From Typha latifolia (Eukaryota > Streptophyta > Magnoliopsida > Poales > Typhaceae), in NCBI GenBank assembly GCA_019914945.1, contig CM034108.1:8489280-8553279 (forward strand): DNA of 64,000 nt, given 5' to 3'. The first letter of the stretch is position 1. Every line of letters starts with the position of its first letter. The notes beneath the pieces were generated by a model, which saw only the letters and a list, made by a program, of their open reading frames with translations, did no database searches and was not told the origin of the DNA. The translations under genes were made by a program, and so were the position numbers. This document shows, piece after piece, positions 53,485-63,655 of this stretch.

Positions 53485-54692
53485 AGATGTTATCCAATTG
53501 GTTTCATAATATTTGAACATCAAATGATCATCTTCTGAATATTTTTCTAAAACTATGCTAAATTAGAATTTTGTAGTTTAAGTATGAAAACTATGTGACC
53601 AGTACCCTTTTCTTCATCTTATTCTCTTTTTTCTTCTTTTTATGCTGCTTTTTCTCGTTCTTCTTCTTGTTCTTCTTCTTTTCCTACTTAAAAAATCATA
53701 AATTATTATATATTTAAACTACAAATTTCATACTTAAACTATGAGTTCTTCGTTCCATTGTAGATATATTTTGAATCTGAATAAACTCGGAATACAAAAG
53801 TTATAGATCATGATGTCACAGATTTTATCCAATTGATTTCATAATTTTTTGGACATCAGATGATTATCTTTTGAATATTTTTTTTGAAACTATATAGAAT
53901 TAAAATTTTGTAGTTTAAGTATGACATTTGTATTTAATCTACGGAATTCTAATTCTGTAGTTTTAGAAATATAATCTTTATATATTTAACCATTGCAATT
54001 TACATAGAAACAAAAATAATCATGCAGATTTATGTTTTTAGTTATTTAACTAATCCAAATTATATCACAACTATCTTCGATTAATATCTTATTTTATTAA
54101 TTGAAGAGCGACTAGAGAAACTTCTATAGAAAAAAAATGATTACGAGATAGAAAAAGGAGAAGTAGCAGAAACAACAACATATGAAGTAGAAAATGAAGA
54201 AGAAGAAGAAGAAGAAGAAAAAGAAGAAGAAGAAGATGATGATGAGTACGAGACCATTTTTCTTTCTCTTATAGTGTCCTATCAGCATTTAATAATGTAC
54301 TAAATGATAGAAATGGCAAAGTTAAAAGAAAAATAAGAAAAAAGCCTCAAGTGCAAAGAAAACTGAAAATGACCCAACCTCACCAACTCGAAAACCAAAT
54401 AGGTTTTCAGTGCAAATAACCAAAAAACAAAAGAAAAAATAAAAAACAAAAAAATAAAAAGAAAAAAGAAAGAAAAGAAGAAGGAAAAAAAGAAAACAAA
54501 GAAAAAGAAAAAGAAAACAAACCCAATAGAAGAAGAGGGTTGTCTTAAAAAGGGGTGGCAATCAGGTCATGTTAAATGGGTTCGGGTTAGGTCAATTTCA
54601 CCCTAGCATGAATACAACTTGATTATTAAATGGGTTGCATTTAGTAGACACAAACATGACCTGATTATTAAACTCATAACATGATAGGATAA
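53485..54692. repeat. AT-rich flank with simple repeats
   Basis: Continues the ~240-bp degenerate repeat interrupted by A2. It contains a TTCTTC stretch (53625-53685), a (GAA)n microsatellite (about 54195-54240) and a ~120-bp purine tract of A/G runs (54410-54530). No gene; the open frame 54322-54561 on the minus strand is a translation of that tract. Confidence 0.65.
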
Positions 54693-56144
54693 TGATACGA
54701 TCACAGATCGGGGCGTCCATAGAATGTATTGAATCCAACCGTCGGTTCTTGGATATGGTGGATGATTGGTTAGATGGAGGACGATTATGGAGGACGATTA
54801 TGGAGGATTAAGGATGAATGGTGGAGATGGAATGGCTATGAATGGTAGATGAAATATGATGGAAGGGAATAGGGAAGATATGAAAGGATATTTTAAGGAA
54901 ATATAGGAAAGAATTCAAAATAGATAATGATTGAGGTCTAATTTGGATCTAAATATAGCTATATTTTCCAAGCTGATTTACCGATGATCCGATCGTTGGA
55001 TACTTATCAAATTTGATGGAAGATAGATCTCTAAGTCAGCTTTCCAGAATGGGGCCGTGGGATCTAGGGCGATATGTGGATTTCTAGATATCAAGGTTTT
55101 ACCAAATAGATCTAGAGGTGGATATTTTGAGATAAATTATGATCGATATAACCATCCAAAAGATCTAATTTGGTACCCCTAGAAGTTAGGGATCCAATGA
55201 AATCAAAATCAAGTCGATCGGATGAGTAGATCAAGAGTTATGGTGAAAATATTGACCGAAGGTTAAATGGTTGCGAGATGAACATGAAAGGTGAAACTGT
55301 ATTGAGCCTAGCCCAATACCCTTTGAGTGGACCAATTGGCCTAAAATCCATCTTCTAGACTGACCCAGCTCACCCGGATCATATCAATCCACCACGCTTC
55401 CTTACACCTTGTCCTCAATGTGACTCGATTCAAACTTGCTGTGTTCGGTGGATCATCCTCAGTTGAGCTTGGATACTTGTACTCCTATTGGTCCAAGGTG
55501 GGATTCGAGTCCGTCTACGTTGAGTCCACTCGGTCTCGGATGGTCGAACCAATTCAGCTATAGAAATCTGGTGCATCTGATTGCACTTAGGAGGTCAAGT
55601 TAGGTGTAGTTGGTGGATCCTGATTAGGTCTACCTAGTGACTTGAGTTAGGGTCAACCATAGGGTGGTGGCAGTAGAGGTTCTTGCTGGTGCAAATTCTG
55701 AACCGGTGGCGACAGGGTTCATAGGGGTGGACTTGCGTCATGGGGTTGTTGGTGCATTTTTGTTCGCCATGGCTTCTCTTGTTGCCCGTATTTCCCATAT
55801 CATCTTTATTATCATCAGGTTATTAATGGCAATTTGCTCGGAAAGAGACCCAATCATGGCTTGAACATCAGGCTCTTCGGTATTTAGATTTGGTCGGACG
55901 GTTCCACGGGTGAAAGTTCCCGCAGCCGTCTCCCCCTCCTCTATTGGGAAGATCTCTTCCTCCTCATTTCACCGTGCAGCCATAGCTCTAGTGGTTGTCA
56001 TCGAAAGCATGTGTCCAAGAAATGGTGGCTCTGATACCACACTTGATACGATCTCCCCTTAGGATATGGTTTGATCTATTCCATTTTCAGATCTAGGGAA
56101 GATCTAGCACGGAACTTTGGAAATGGATCCTGGAAGATGAAGCC
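54693..56144 (-). mobile_element. C/A-type non-autonomous element remnant with unlike LTRs
   Basis: Minus-strand order: partial LTR (56144-56044), primer-binding site (56039-56028), gag leader (from 56001), C-type 3' tail (55660-55400), purine tract (55387-55403), LTR 55386-54693. The two LTR starts differ: TGATACGATCTCCCC on the right, TGATACGATCACAGA on the left, with little similarity beyond. It is therefore a recombinant, or the left repeat is a separate LTR. The right LTR is cut by S3 at 56145. Confidence 0.65.
55660..56001 (-). pseudogene. gag: gag leader remnant (A/C type)
   Basis: From ATG 56001: MTTTRAMAAR, TGA (Arg in A1), then NEEEEIFPIEEGETAAGTFT, NTEEPDVQAMIGSLSEQIAI and AMANKNAPTTP before a second stop. 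It keeps about 110 codons of gag, more than the three C units, before joining the C-type tail at ~55660. This shows that the C family arose with varying amounts of gag. Confidence 0.75.
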
Positions 56145-57115
56145 TATTAGATTTTTAATTGTTGGCAATTGTGTACAAAATATTCTAAGTGTATTTTTAC
56201 ATGTATATTTTTACATGTCTAGAAAATCTCTGGTTTGAAGAATTGTAAGATTATTGGAGAAAAACTATTGAGTTCACACCGCGTTCACAAACGCGTTCGA
56301 ACGTAGGTATTGTGTTCACACAGATCGAGAGCTGCGTTCACATACGCGTTCGAACGCGGGTACTGCGTTCACACAGACTGAGAGCTGCATTCAGAAATGC
56401 GTTCGAACGTGGGTACTGCGTTCGCATAGATCGAGAGTTGTGTTAACAAACGCATTCGAACGCAACCTGAAAAATTCAAGCTGTCGCGTTCGAACGCATT
56501 TGGGCCCATTCGAATGCACTTGAGATCAAGTCAGGCCGTTCGAACGCACCCGGGCCGCGTTCAAACGCACCAACGAAGTTTGAAAATCTTGGACTTTCGT
56601 GAGTTCGGATAAGACTTGGATTTGGCTCTATCTTGGAGATCATATATAAGGATTTTGATGCCCTAACTCTAGGGTCGTTGAAGAAGCATTATTGAAGGAG
56701 ACTTCTTGAGGCTACATCGGTTCTTCAACTAACAAGGTTCTACTCATATACAAAACTTAATCTTTCGTCTTAAGGGCTATCTAGACGAAAGATCAATCTC
56801 GAGGGCTACTGAGGTTGGACTTCAATCATAAGAAGCGGTGAATTGTGGGTTCTAGCGAGCAAGACCGAGAGGAACAAAGTCGTTTGGATCGACGGGTTGT
56901 TTTGTGAGTCGATCTTGTAACCGCTACTATTCCAAAGGTGATTGGTTTTGATCCAAGTTTGGATCGGTGGTTTTTTTCCGTTTGGGTTTTCCCACGTTAA
57001 AATCTTGGCGTTCATTTCTACTTTTATTCTTAATTTTTCTTTGGACTTTTACTTAGCGAATGTGTGATATCATTGCCTAGTATTTAGATACTTACTTGTG
57101 TCTAGGGGTTTTTCA
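56145..57115 (+). repeat. S3 5' LTR
   Basis: 971 bp; starts TATTAG (TGTTAG elsewhere), ends TTTTTCA. Four ~53-bp GTTCGAACG units (56280-56460), further motifs to 56570, TATA about 56643-56650. Confidence 0.88.
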
Positions 57116-57116
57116 A

Positions 57117-57132
57117 TTGGTATCATAGCAGG
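57117..57132 (+). promoter_or_regulatory. S3 primer-binding site
   Basis: TTGGTATCATAGCAGG, two bases after the LTR. It differs by one base from the usual TATCAGAGC core. Confidence 0.82.
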
Positions 57133-57138
57133 TTCTCT

Positions 57139-57640
57139 CATCGCACAAGAATGCCCTAATCGCCTTAAGAAGAAGGGTAAAGCTATGAAAGTTACTTGGG
57201 ATGACTCAGATGAATCTGATGATGATTCTGAAAAAGACGAAGAAAATTTTATAGCTTTTGCCTCTTCTCTAGTTAATATTGATTATGTTGTTGATACTGA
57301 TAGTACAAATGAACAAGATATGTTACCAGTTGAAGAAGATAAATCTGAAATTTAAAAGGCATAAAATGACCTATACCTCGAGTCGTTTAAACTCAAGAAA
57401 AGCAATCTTAGACTACTTCAACGACTCAAGGTAATCGAACCAGAAAGAATTCAATTTGAGGAGAAGTACAAATTGGAACTTGAACGTGTCAAAGACCTTT
57501 CTAAACAACTTGATAATGCGAAAAATAAAATGAAGGCTGATGAAATTGAACTATAGTGATTGCATAAGGAAGTAACATTTCTAAAAGGGAAGAACAAACT
57601 TGACGAGATTCTAAAAGATCAGATCTCTAGAAAAGACAGG
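57139..57640 (+). pseudogene. gag: S3 gag remnant
   Basis: Gag begins abruptly inside the zinc knuckle (AQECPNRLKKKGKAMKV) 10 bp after the primer-binding site, so the whole gag N-terminus is deleted. The acidic tail SDESDDDSEKDEENF follows; stop at 57353. The coiled-coil part (57450-57600; LERVKDLSKQLDNAKNKMK) has a TAG at 57553. Confidence 0.78.
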
Positions 57641-57641
57641 T

Positions 57642-58928
57642 ATGGTGTTGGATAAACTAGTAATTCAAATAATAATAAAACCTGTCTTCGTTTATGCGGG
57701 TATACAAAAGGAAGAATATCTAAAGTCATCAACCGCATTTACAAAGCAATCCTGGATGAATGCTTCTAAACTAAAGTTGAATCTACAAATTGGTGAATCT
57801 TCAACGGCACCTAAGGTAAACTTTAGTCACACTCCTCGACAAAAGTTGAGTAGAAAAGGGTTTGCTCCGACATGCTATCATTGCGGCATTCTAGGACATG
57901 TTCGACCTCATTGCAAATTTTTGCAAAAATTTAGAAGTGCTTTCATTTATGGGATGAAAACAAAGGCCATATGGGTCAAGAAAAGTGATTTGAAATGTTA
58001 TGTTGTGCATACAGCCTTGAAAGCTTTAAATTCTGATTTGTGGTATTTAGACAGTGGCTGTTCAAGACATATATCGGGTGATAAGTCCTTATTTTCTAAT
58101 CTCGAAAAACATGAAGGGGGAGTTGTGACATTCGGAGATGGTAATTCATCCAAGGTAATAGATAAAGGAAAGGTAAATTCTCCGGGGGTTCCTATCCTTG
58201 AAAATGTTATTTATGTTAAGGGCTTGAAAGCAAATCTACCGAGGATCGACCAATTTTGTAATGAAGATTATGAGGTAAAATTCTCCAAAACTACTTGTAC
58301 TATTCTAGATCATGATGGTAATATTATATGTTTTGGATCTAGAACATCTAATAATTGCTATGTTGTTGGAACTTCACATAAATTGAAATGTAATAGTGCC
58401 TCTTTCGACATTGCAGATCTTTGGCATCAACGTCTTGGACATATGAATCACAAGGAATTATTTACTTTGTCCAAACAAGAAGTGGTAAGAGGAATACCTA
58501 AGATGAAAGAAATGTCAAAAAGAGTGTGCAGTTCGTGTCAAATTGGAAAACAAATTCGGATCTTACACAAGAAGGTAAATGCAGATACCACTGACCGTGT
58601 GCTTCAATTAGTTCAAATGGACTTGATGGGTCCAACAAAATTGGAAAGTCATGGAGGTAAACACTATATATTCTTAATGGTCGATGATTACTCCATATAT
58701 ACCTGGATTGCCATTCTACGTGAGAAGTCTGAAACCTTTGAAGTTTTTAAATCACTATGCTTAAAATTGCATATTACCCTAGTTAGGATTCGTTCTAATC
58801 ATGGTAGAGAATTTGAAAATAAAATTTTTTCCATATTTTTCGATTCTCTTGGTATTCAACATGAATTTTCAACTCCTAGAACTCCACAACAGAATGAGAT
58901 TGTGGAAAGAAAGAATCGAGTTGTGTAG
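57642..58928 (+). pseudogene. pol: S3 protease and integrase
   Basis: 428-aa open frame, the best copia pol piece in the window. Knuckle CYHCGILGHVRPHC; protease LDSGCSRHISGDKSLF with D-S-G intact; integrase zinc domain LWHQRLGHMNHKEL and CSSCQIGKQ; core first Asp in LVQMDLMGPTKLESHGGKHY, then IRSNHGREF (the second Asp of S1 is Asn here) and QQNEIVERKNRVV (Glu). Ends at TAG 58926 (Gln in S1). Confidence 0.88.
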
Positions 58929-58931
58929 GAA

Positions 58932-59474
58932 ATGGCTAGGGTTATGCTTTACGCTAAAAAGGTTACTCAAAGGTTTTGGGCAGAGGCGGCCAATACAACG
59001 GTGCATGTGATAAATCGTGTTTATCTAAGACCAGGTACAAAAATGATTGCATATGAAATCTGGAAAGGTAAGAAACCTAGTGTTAAATATTTTCGAGTTT
59101 TTGATAGTAAATGCTATATCTTGCGTGATCGAGAATATTTGACTAAATTTGACACTAGAAGTAGTGAAGGCATCTTATTAGGGGAGCTTGATCTAGAAAT
59201 TGAGAATCAGGACGAGGACAAAGTTGAAATGAACAAAGATGACTGCAACGTACCAGAACCATCTGCCAGAGTGAAATCAAATCATCCACTGTCACAAGTG
59301 ATCGGAGACGTGAATGAACCAATTAAAACAAGACGACAAATCCAAAGTGAGGTATCATTTACTTGTTATACATCTTCTTTTGAACCTAAAAATGTGAATG
59401 AAGCATTGTTAGACGATTCTTGGGTTAATGCTATGGATGAGGAATTAGAGCAATTTTCTAGGAATGATGTTTAG
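58932..59474 (+). pseudogene. pol: S3 integrase end and start of reverse transcriptase
   Basis: RFWAEAANTTVHVINRVYLR, GKKPSVKYFRVFDSKCYILR, then an in-frame deletion (GILLG joins ELDLEIENQDEDK) removing ~55 codons relative to S1, then SFEPKNVNEALLDDSWVNAM. TAG in place of Trp at 59472. Confidence 0.83.
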
Positions 59475-60180
59475 TATTTAGTTCCTAGACCTAAGGAACT
59501 AAAAGTGACAAAAGTGATGCACATGGCAATATAATTCGAAATAAAGCTAGACTAGTAGCAAAAGGATATACTCAGGTTGAGGGTATAGATTTTGATGAGA
59601 CATTTGCTCCTGTTGCTAGATTAGAGACTATTCGTATATTGCTTGCTATTGCTTGTCATTTAAAATTTAAAATGTTTCAAATGGATGTTAAAAGTGCTTT
59701 CTTTAATGGTACTCTGAATGAAGATGTTTATGTGGAACAACCGAAAAGGTTCGAAGATCAAAAATTTCCTTCTCATATATTTATATTGAAAAAGGCCCTC
59801 TACGGGCTAAAACAAGCTCTAAGAGCTTGGTATGAGATGTTGACCACTCTTTCAGTGGATGCGGGGTTCACTCATTATTCATTAGACGGTTGAACAAGAG
59901 TTTAGTTGTGGCACAAATATATGTGGATGACATTGTCTTCGGGGCAATGAGTCAATCTTTAGCTAAGGAGTTTGCAGATCTCATGCATAGTCATTTTGAG
60001 ATGAGCATGATGGGTGAGTTGAAGTTCTTTTTGGGACTTCAAATTACTCAATTGGAAAGAGGGATATTTATCGCTCAAATCAAGTATACTAAGGATCTTG
60101 TGACTAAATTTGATTTAGAAAATGCAAAACATGCTAGAACTCCTATGAGTACAACTACCAAACTAGGTAAGGATATTTGA
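59475..60180 (+). pseudogene. pol: S3 reverse transcriptase
   Basis: [20 protein letters not shown] after a small deletion at ~59495, then [37 protein letters not shown], and after a shift at ~59890 the box YVDDIVFGAMSQSL. Stops at TGA 60178 (Ser in S1). Confidence 0.83.
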
Positions 60181-60780
60181 GGAAAAAGTGTTGATCAGAC
60201 ACTGTATAGGAGCATGATTGGTAGTCTTTTATACTTAACTGCTAGTAGACCAGACATTGCATTTAGTGTCGGTGTGTGTGCTAGGTTTCAGTCTGAACCT
60301 AAGGAGACACATTTGTTTGCTGTGAAACGTATCATAAAATATGTCGGTAGCATAGTTGATTTAGGTATTTGGTTTACTTATGACTCGGGAGCTATCATAT
60401 CTGGATACACGGATTCTGATTGGGCAAGGTTAATGTGATGATAGAAAAAAGTACCTCGGGTGGATGTTTTTATATTGGAAACAATCTGGTTGCTTGACAC
60501 AGTAAGAAACAAAACTCGATATCTTTATCTACTACGGAGGCCGAGTACATTGCAGCAGAAAGTTGTTGTTCTCAATTACTCTGGATGAAATAGATGGTCA
60601 AAGATTACGGCATTGAACAAGATACTATGGTGCTTTATTGTGACAACATGAGTGCTATTAATATATCGAAAAATCCTGTTCAACACTCGCGTTCAAAACA
60701 TATTGATATCCCATCATCATTTTATACGCGAGTTAGTTGAAGACAAAATAATAGCACTGAAACATGTTGAGATGGAGAAA
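60181..60780 (+). pseudogene. pol: S3 RNase H, truncated
   Basis: SMIGSLLYLTASRPDIAFSV, SGYTDSDWA (Asp intact), frame changes at ~60430, then STTEAEYIAAESCC and VLYCDNMSAINISKNPVQ. It ends at HVEMEK, losing LGDLFTKPL; the sequence jumps to the post-pol spacer at 60781. Confidence 0.82.
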
Positions 60781-61158
60781 TGTGGAGACTGGTGCATTCG
60801 AACGCAGATTTGTCGAGAGTTTTTGTCATAAAAATAAAAAATAAAAAAAGGGCATTTGATCGCAGATTTTTGCATTCGAATGTGGAGACTGGTGCGTTCG
60901 AACGCACTCGAGGGTTCTTTATATACTGCGTCCGAACCCAAGGGTTTTCATCTTCCATATTCCAAACCCTAGAAACCCTTCATTTTCTCCCTCTCAAATC
61001 TTAAGATCTTGGTCTTTTTCATCAAATTTTTCACTTCAAACCCTTTTAGAGGGTAGTTCTCCTCCGAATCTAGCATCTTTCGGCCGAATCTTTTAGTTTT
61101 TCTTCACTTTTGCGAGGTATGATCATCCATCAATTTTCTTATTTCTTTTATTCAATTG
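60781..61158 (+). other. S3 post-pol spacer fragment
   Basis: Equivalent to parts of 21000-22220 in S1 with a large deletion. It has GTTCGAACGC motifs (60793-60910), CTTTATATACTG and the CCCTAGAAACCC leader. Confidence 0.65.
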
Positions 61159-61766
61159 TGAAAAAACCCGTAGACACACGTATGTATCTAAACACTAGGC
61201 AATGATCTCGCTCGTTCGCTTAAGTAAAAGTCGGAAGAAATATTAAAAACAAAAGCAAAAATGAACCCCAAGATTTTAACGTGGAAAAACCCAAGCGGGA
61301 AAAAACCACGGATCCAAACTCGATTCAAAACCAATCACTAGAATAGTAGCAGTTACAAGACTGACTCACAAAATAACCCGTCGATCCAAACGACTTTGTT
61401 CCTCTCATTCTTGCTCGCTAGAACCCACGATTCACTGCTTCTCGTGATTGAAGTTCAACCTCAGTAGCCCTCGAGATTGATCTTTCGTCTAGATAGCCCT
61501 TAAGACGAAAGCTTAAGATTTGTAGATGAGAAGAGCCTTGTTAGTTGAAGAACCAATGTAGCCTCAAGAAATCTCCTTCAATAATGCTTCTTCAACAACC
61601 CTCAAGATAGGGCATCACAATCTTTATATATAATCTTCAAGATAGAGCCAAATCAAAGTCTTATCCGTACTCACGAAAGTATAAGATAGAGCCAAATCCA
61701 AACTTATCCGTACTCACGAAAATACAAGATAGAGTCAAATCCTAATCTTATCCGTACTCATGAAAG
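61159..61766 (-). repeat. Partial S LTR, minus strand, with a triplicated 3'-side segment
   Basis: Plus-strand start TGAAAAAACCC matches the LTR ends at 37938 and 22764. The minisatellite part is missing. The segment AAGATAGAGCCAAATCC...GTACTCACGAAAGTA occurs three times (about 61648-61682, 61683-61724, 61725-61766). Confidence 0.75.
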
Positions 61767-61767
61767 T

Positions 61768-62128
61768 ACGGACTCAATGTAGACGAACCAAAATCCCACC
61801 TTGGGCCAATAGGAGTACAAGTATCCAAGCTCGACTGAGGATGACCCACCGAACACAGCAAGTTTGACTCGAGTCAACTTGAAGACAAGGTGTATGGAAG
61901 TGTGGTGGATTGATACGATTCGATTCGCCAAAAATTAGATTTGTTGGAAAGCTCTTTTCCAGGGCTACAACATATCAAAATTTCTCGTCGATCCAACAGC
62001 TGCATCTTTTGGGATCTTTCTCCAAAGTTCTGTTGTCGATTCTATCCTTATCTGAAAATTGGGAGAGATTGCACCTTAGCCTAAAGGGGAGATTGTATCA
62101 ACTTTGTATCAGAGTAGAGATCGTATCA
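61768..62128 (+). mobile_element. C-type element 3' end with a mini-LTR
   Basis: C tail (CAATGTAGACGAACC... and GTACAAGTATCCAAGCTCG), purine tract TGGAAGTGTGGTGGAT, then an LTR of only 218 bp (61911-62128). The LTR starts TGATACGATTCG, jumps to CCAAAAATTAGATTTGTTGG and ends GATCGTATCA; the GTTCGAACG cluster and TATA are lost. A worn primer-binding-site copy lies 28 bp before its end (TTTGTATCAGAG). Confidence 0.72.
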
Positions 62129-62227
62129 TATAAACATTAAGTAAGCCTACTATTTTATTACATGCATAATAATGTATAATAAGTTGTGCATATATATATA
62201 TATATACACCTAATTATAAAAACATGT
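62129..62227. other. AT-rich short spacer with (TA)n
   Basis: Contains a TATATATATATATATATA run (about 62193-62210). Nothing else recognised. Confidence 0.6.
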
Positions 62228-62870
62228 TGATAAGCTCTGATACCATTTGATAAACTTTGATACCAAATTATTAAGCTCTGATACCAATTGATAAACTCTA
62301 ATATTACTTGATAGGATCTGGAACCAAAGATAAGCTACGCAATGATTCCTTCAAGATCTGGACGTATTATAGGAATCAGTCTGTGCGACTATAGGTAAAT
62401 ATTGGTCAAATATTCTATAGTAGTCAGACAATTACGAAACTAATTGGGTTAGATCACTAATCTACAACTTTTATATTTATACCCTTTGCAGATTCGAACT
62501 GTAGCAGTGAAAAAAATAAAGAATAACGTGGATGATAGTTGTGGTGACGGGTGGAGTGGATGTTAGGATTATGGATGGGTATGAAGATGAAGGTGGATTG
62601 TGGAAGTAGTTAAAAGATGTAGACGAAGGGAACGAAGTGGTCGAGATCTCAAACAAGAGGGGTGGCTCTATAGCCAAGGGTGATTAGAAGTTAGGAGAAA
62701 CCTTGCCAATGATAGAGGTGGAAGGATGGTGAAGAGAAAGGGGGAGAAGTCTAGAGAGAAGATAAGAGGCAAGAAATCAATAATCCAATTGCATAATAAA
62801 GTTAGCTGCCATTCACATATTTATAGAGGCTAGTTAACAAGTCCTAAAACAATATAAAACCCTAAGAAAC
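62228..62870 (-). repeat. Partial B-family LTR, minus strand, with terminal array
   Basis: Matches the 3' part of the B LTRs inverted. At its outer end lie five primer-binding-site copies in decreasing quality: GCTCTGATACCA at 62234, then 62254, 62275 (perfect), 62295 and 62315, period 20-21 bp. The LTR is cut at ~62870 before the GTTCGAACG cluster. Confidence 0.78.
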
Positions 62871-63088
62871 CAACTAAACCAGTATTCCTTATCTTCACCG
62901 ATTACCTCTCGGATTAAGCTTTTGTTTTGTCATAGATAGATTCCGAATCTGGAGAAGCAATGAATATCAAACTTGTAGATCTGGAGGTTGGGGACTTTAT
63001 CCAACTAGTGTGGTATTATTTGGATATGTGTAGAATATGCTATGAATATTTTACCCGGGGCTGCAACCGAGGAGAGCGGCAGACTTTA
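62871..63088. other. Junction region, partly LTR-like
   Basis: Holds a TAGATAGATTCCGAATCTGG...CTTGTAGATCTGG phrase of the U5-like type seen at 47745-48062, then two worn copies of a GAGGAGAGCGGC motif from the B reverse-transcriptase linker (63070-63088 and 63122). Confidence 0.5.
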
Positions 63089-63650
63089 TCCAACTATTTG
63101 AGGAGCCACAGGAGTTGCCACCGAGGAGAGCGGCGGACCATCGCATAGAGATTGTACCCAAGGCTGTACCGGCGAACGTGAGGCCATAACGATATCCACA
63201 TGTGTAAAAAGAAGTTATCTCAAATATGGTAGCCGAGATGTTGGAGCAAGATCTCATTCAAACAAGTCATAGCTCATACTCATCCCCCGTGCTATTGGTG
63301 CGAAAAAAAGATGGGACATGATATTTTTGTGTTGACTATCGGGCACTAAACGCTATTATTGTCAAGGACTGGTACCTTATTCCGATTATCGAGGAGTTGC
63401 TGGACGAGCTTGTAAGGGTGACTATATTTAGTAAGCTTTGACTTGAGGGTCGGGTATCATCAAATTAGAGTTCACCCGGCGGATGTGCACAAAACTGCAT
63501 TTCGGACTCCAGACGGGCATTACGAGTTTTGGGTGATGCCTTCTCACCAATGCTCTAGCTATCTTTCAAGGCCTCATGAATGATATATTTCGGCCTCTAT
63601 TGCGAAGGTATGTCTTGGTATTTTTTGACGACATTTTGGTATATAGCAGA
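63089..63650 (+). pseudogene. pol: B-family reverse transcriptase fragment
   Basis: Corresponds to B1 42270-42835: [66 protein letters not shown], then after a shift the LRAGYHQ region and, near 63612-63650, the FFDDILVYS region in another frame (TATGTCTTGGTATTTTTTGA). Several stops. It ends abruptly against T-type repeat DNA. Confidence 0.78.
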
Positions 63651-63655
63651 ACTGT

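Larger units (their letters stand above)
56145..61158 (+). mobile_element. Sirevirus-like copia element S3, 3' end lost
   Basis: Plus-strand copia: 5' LTR, primer-binding site, truncated gag, protease/integrase, reverse transcriptase, RNase H, then ~380 bp of the post-pol spacer. It is cut at 61158 by a minus-strand S LTR fragment; no 3' LTR or envelope-like ORF. The left flank would give TSD AAGCC, not verifiable on the right. Confidence 0.85.

Noticed and set aside
54322..54561. Hydrophobic Phe/Leu-rich frame that looks like membrane segments
   Set aside because: It is the complement of an A/G-rich tract; composition alone explains it.
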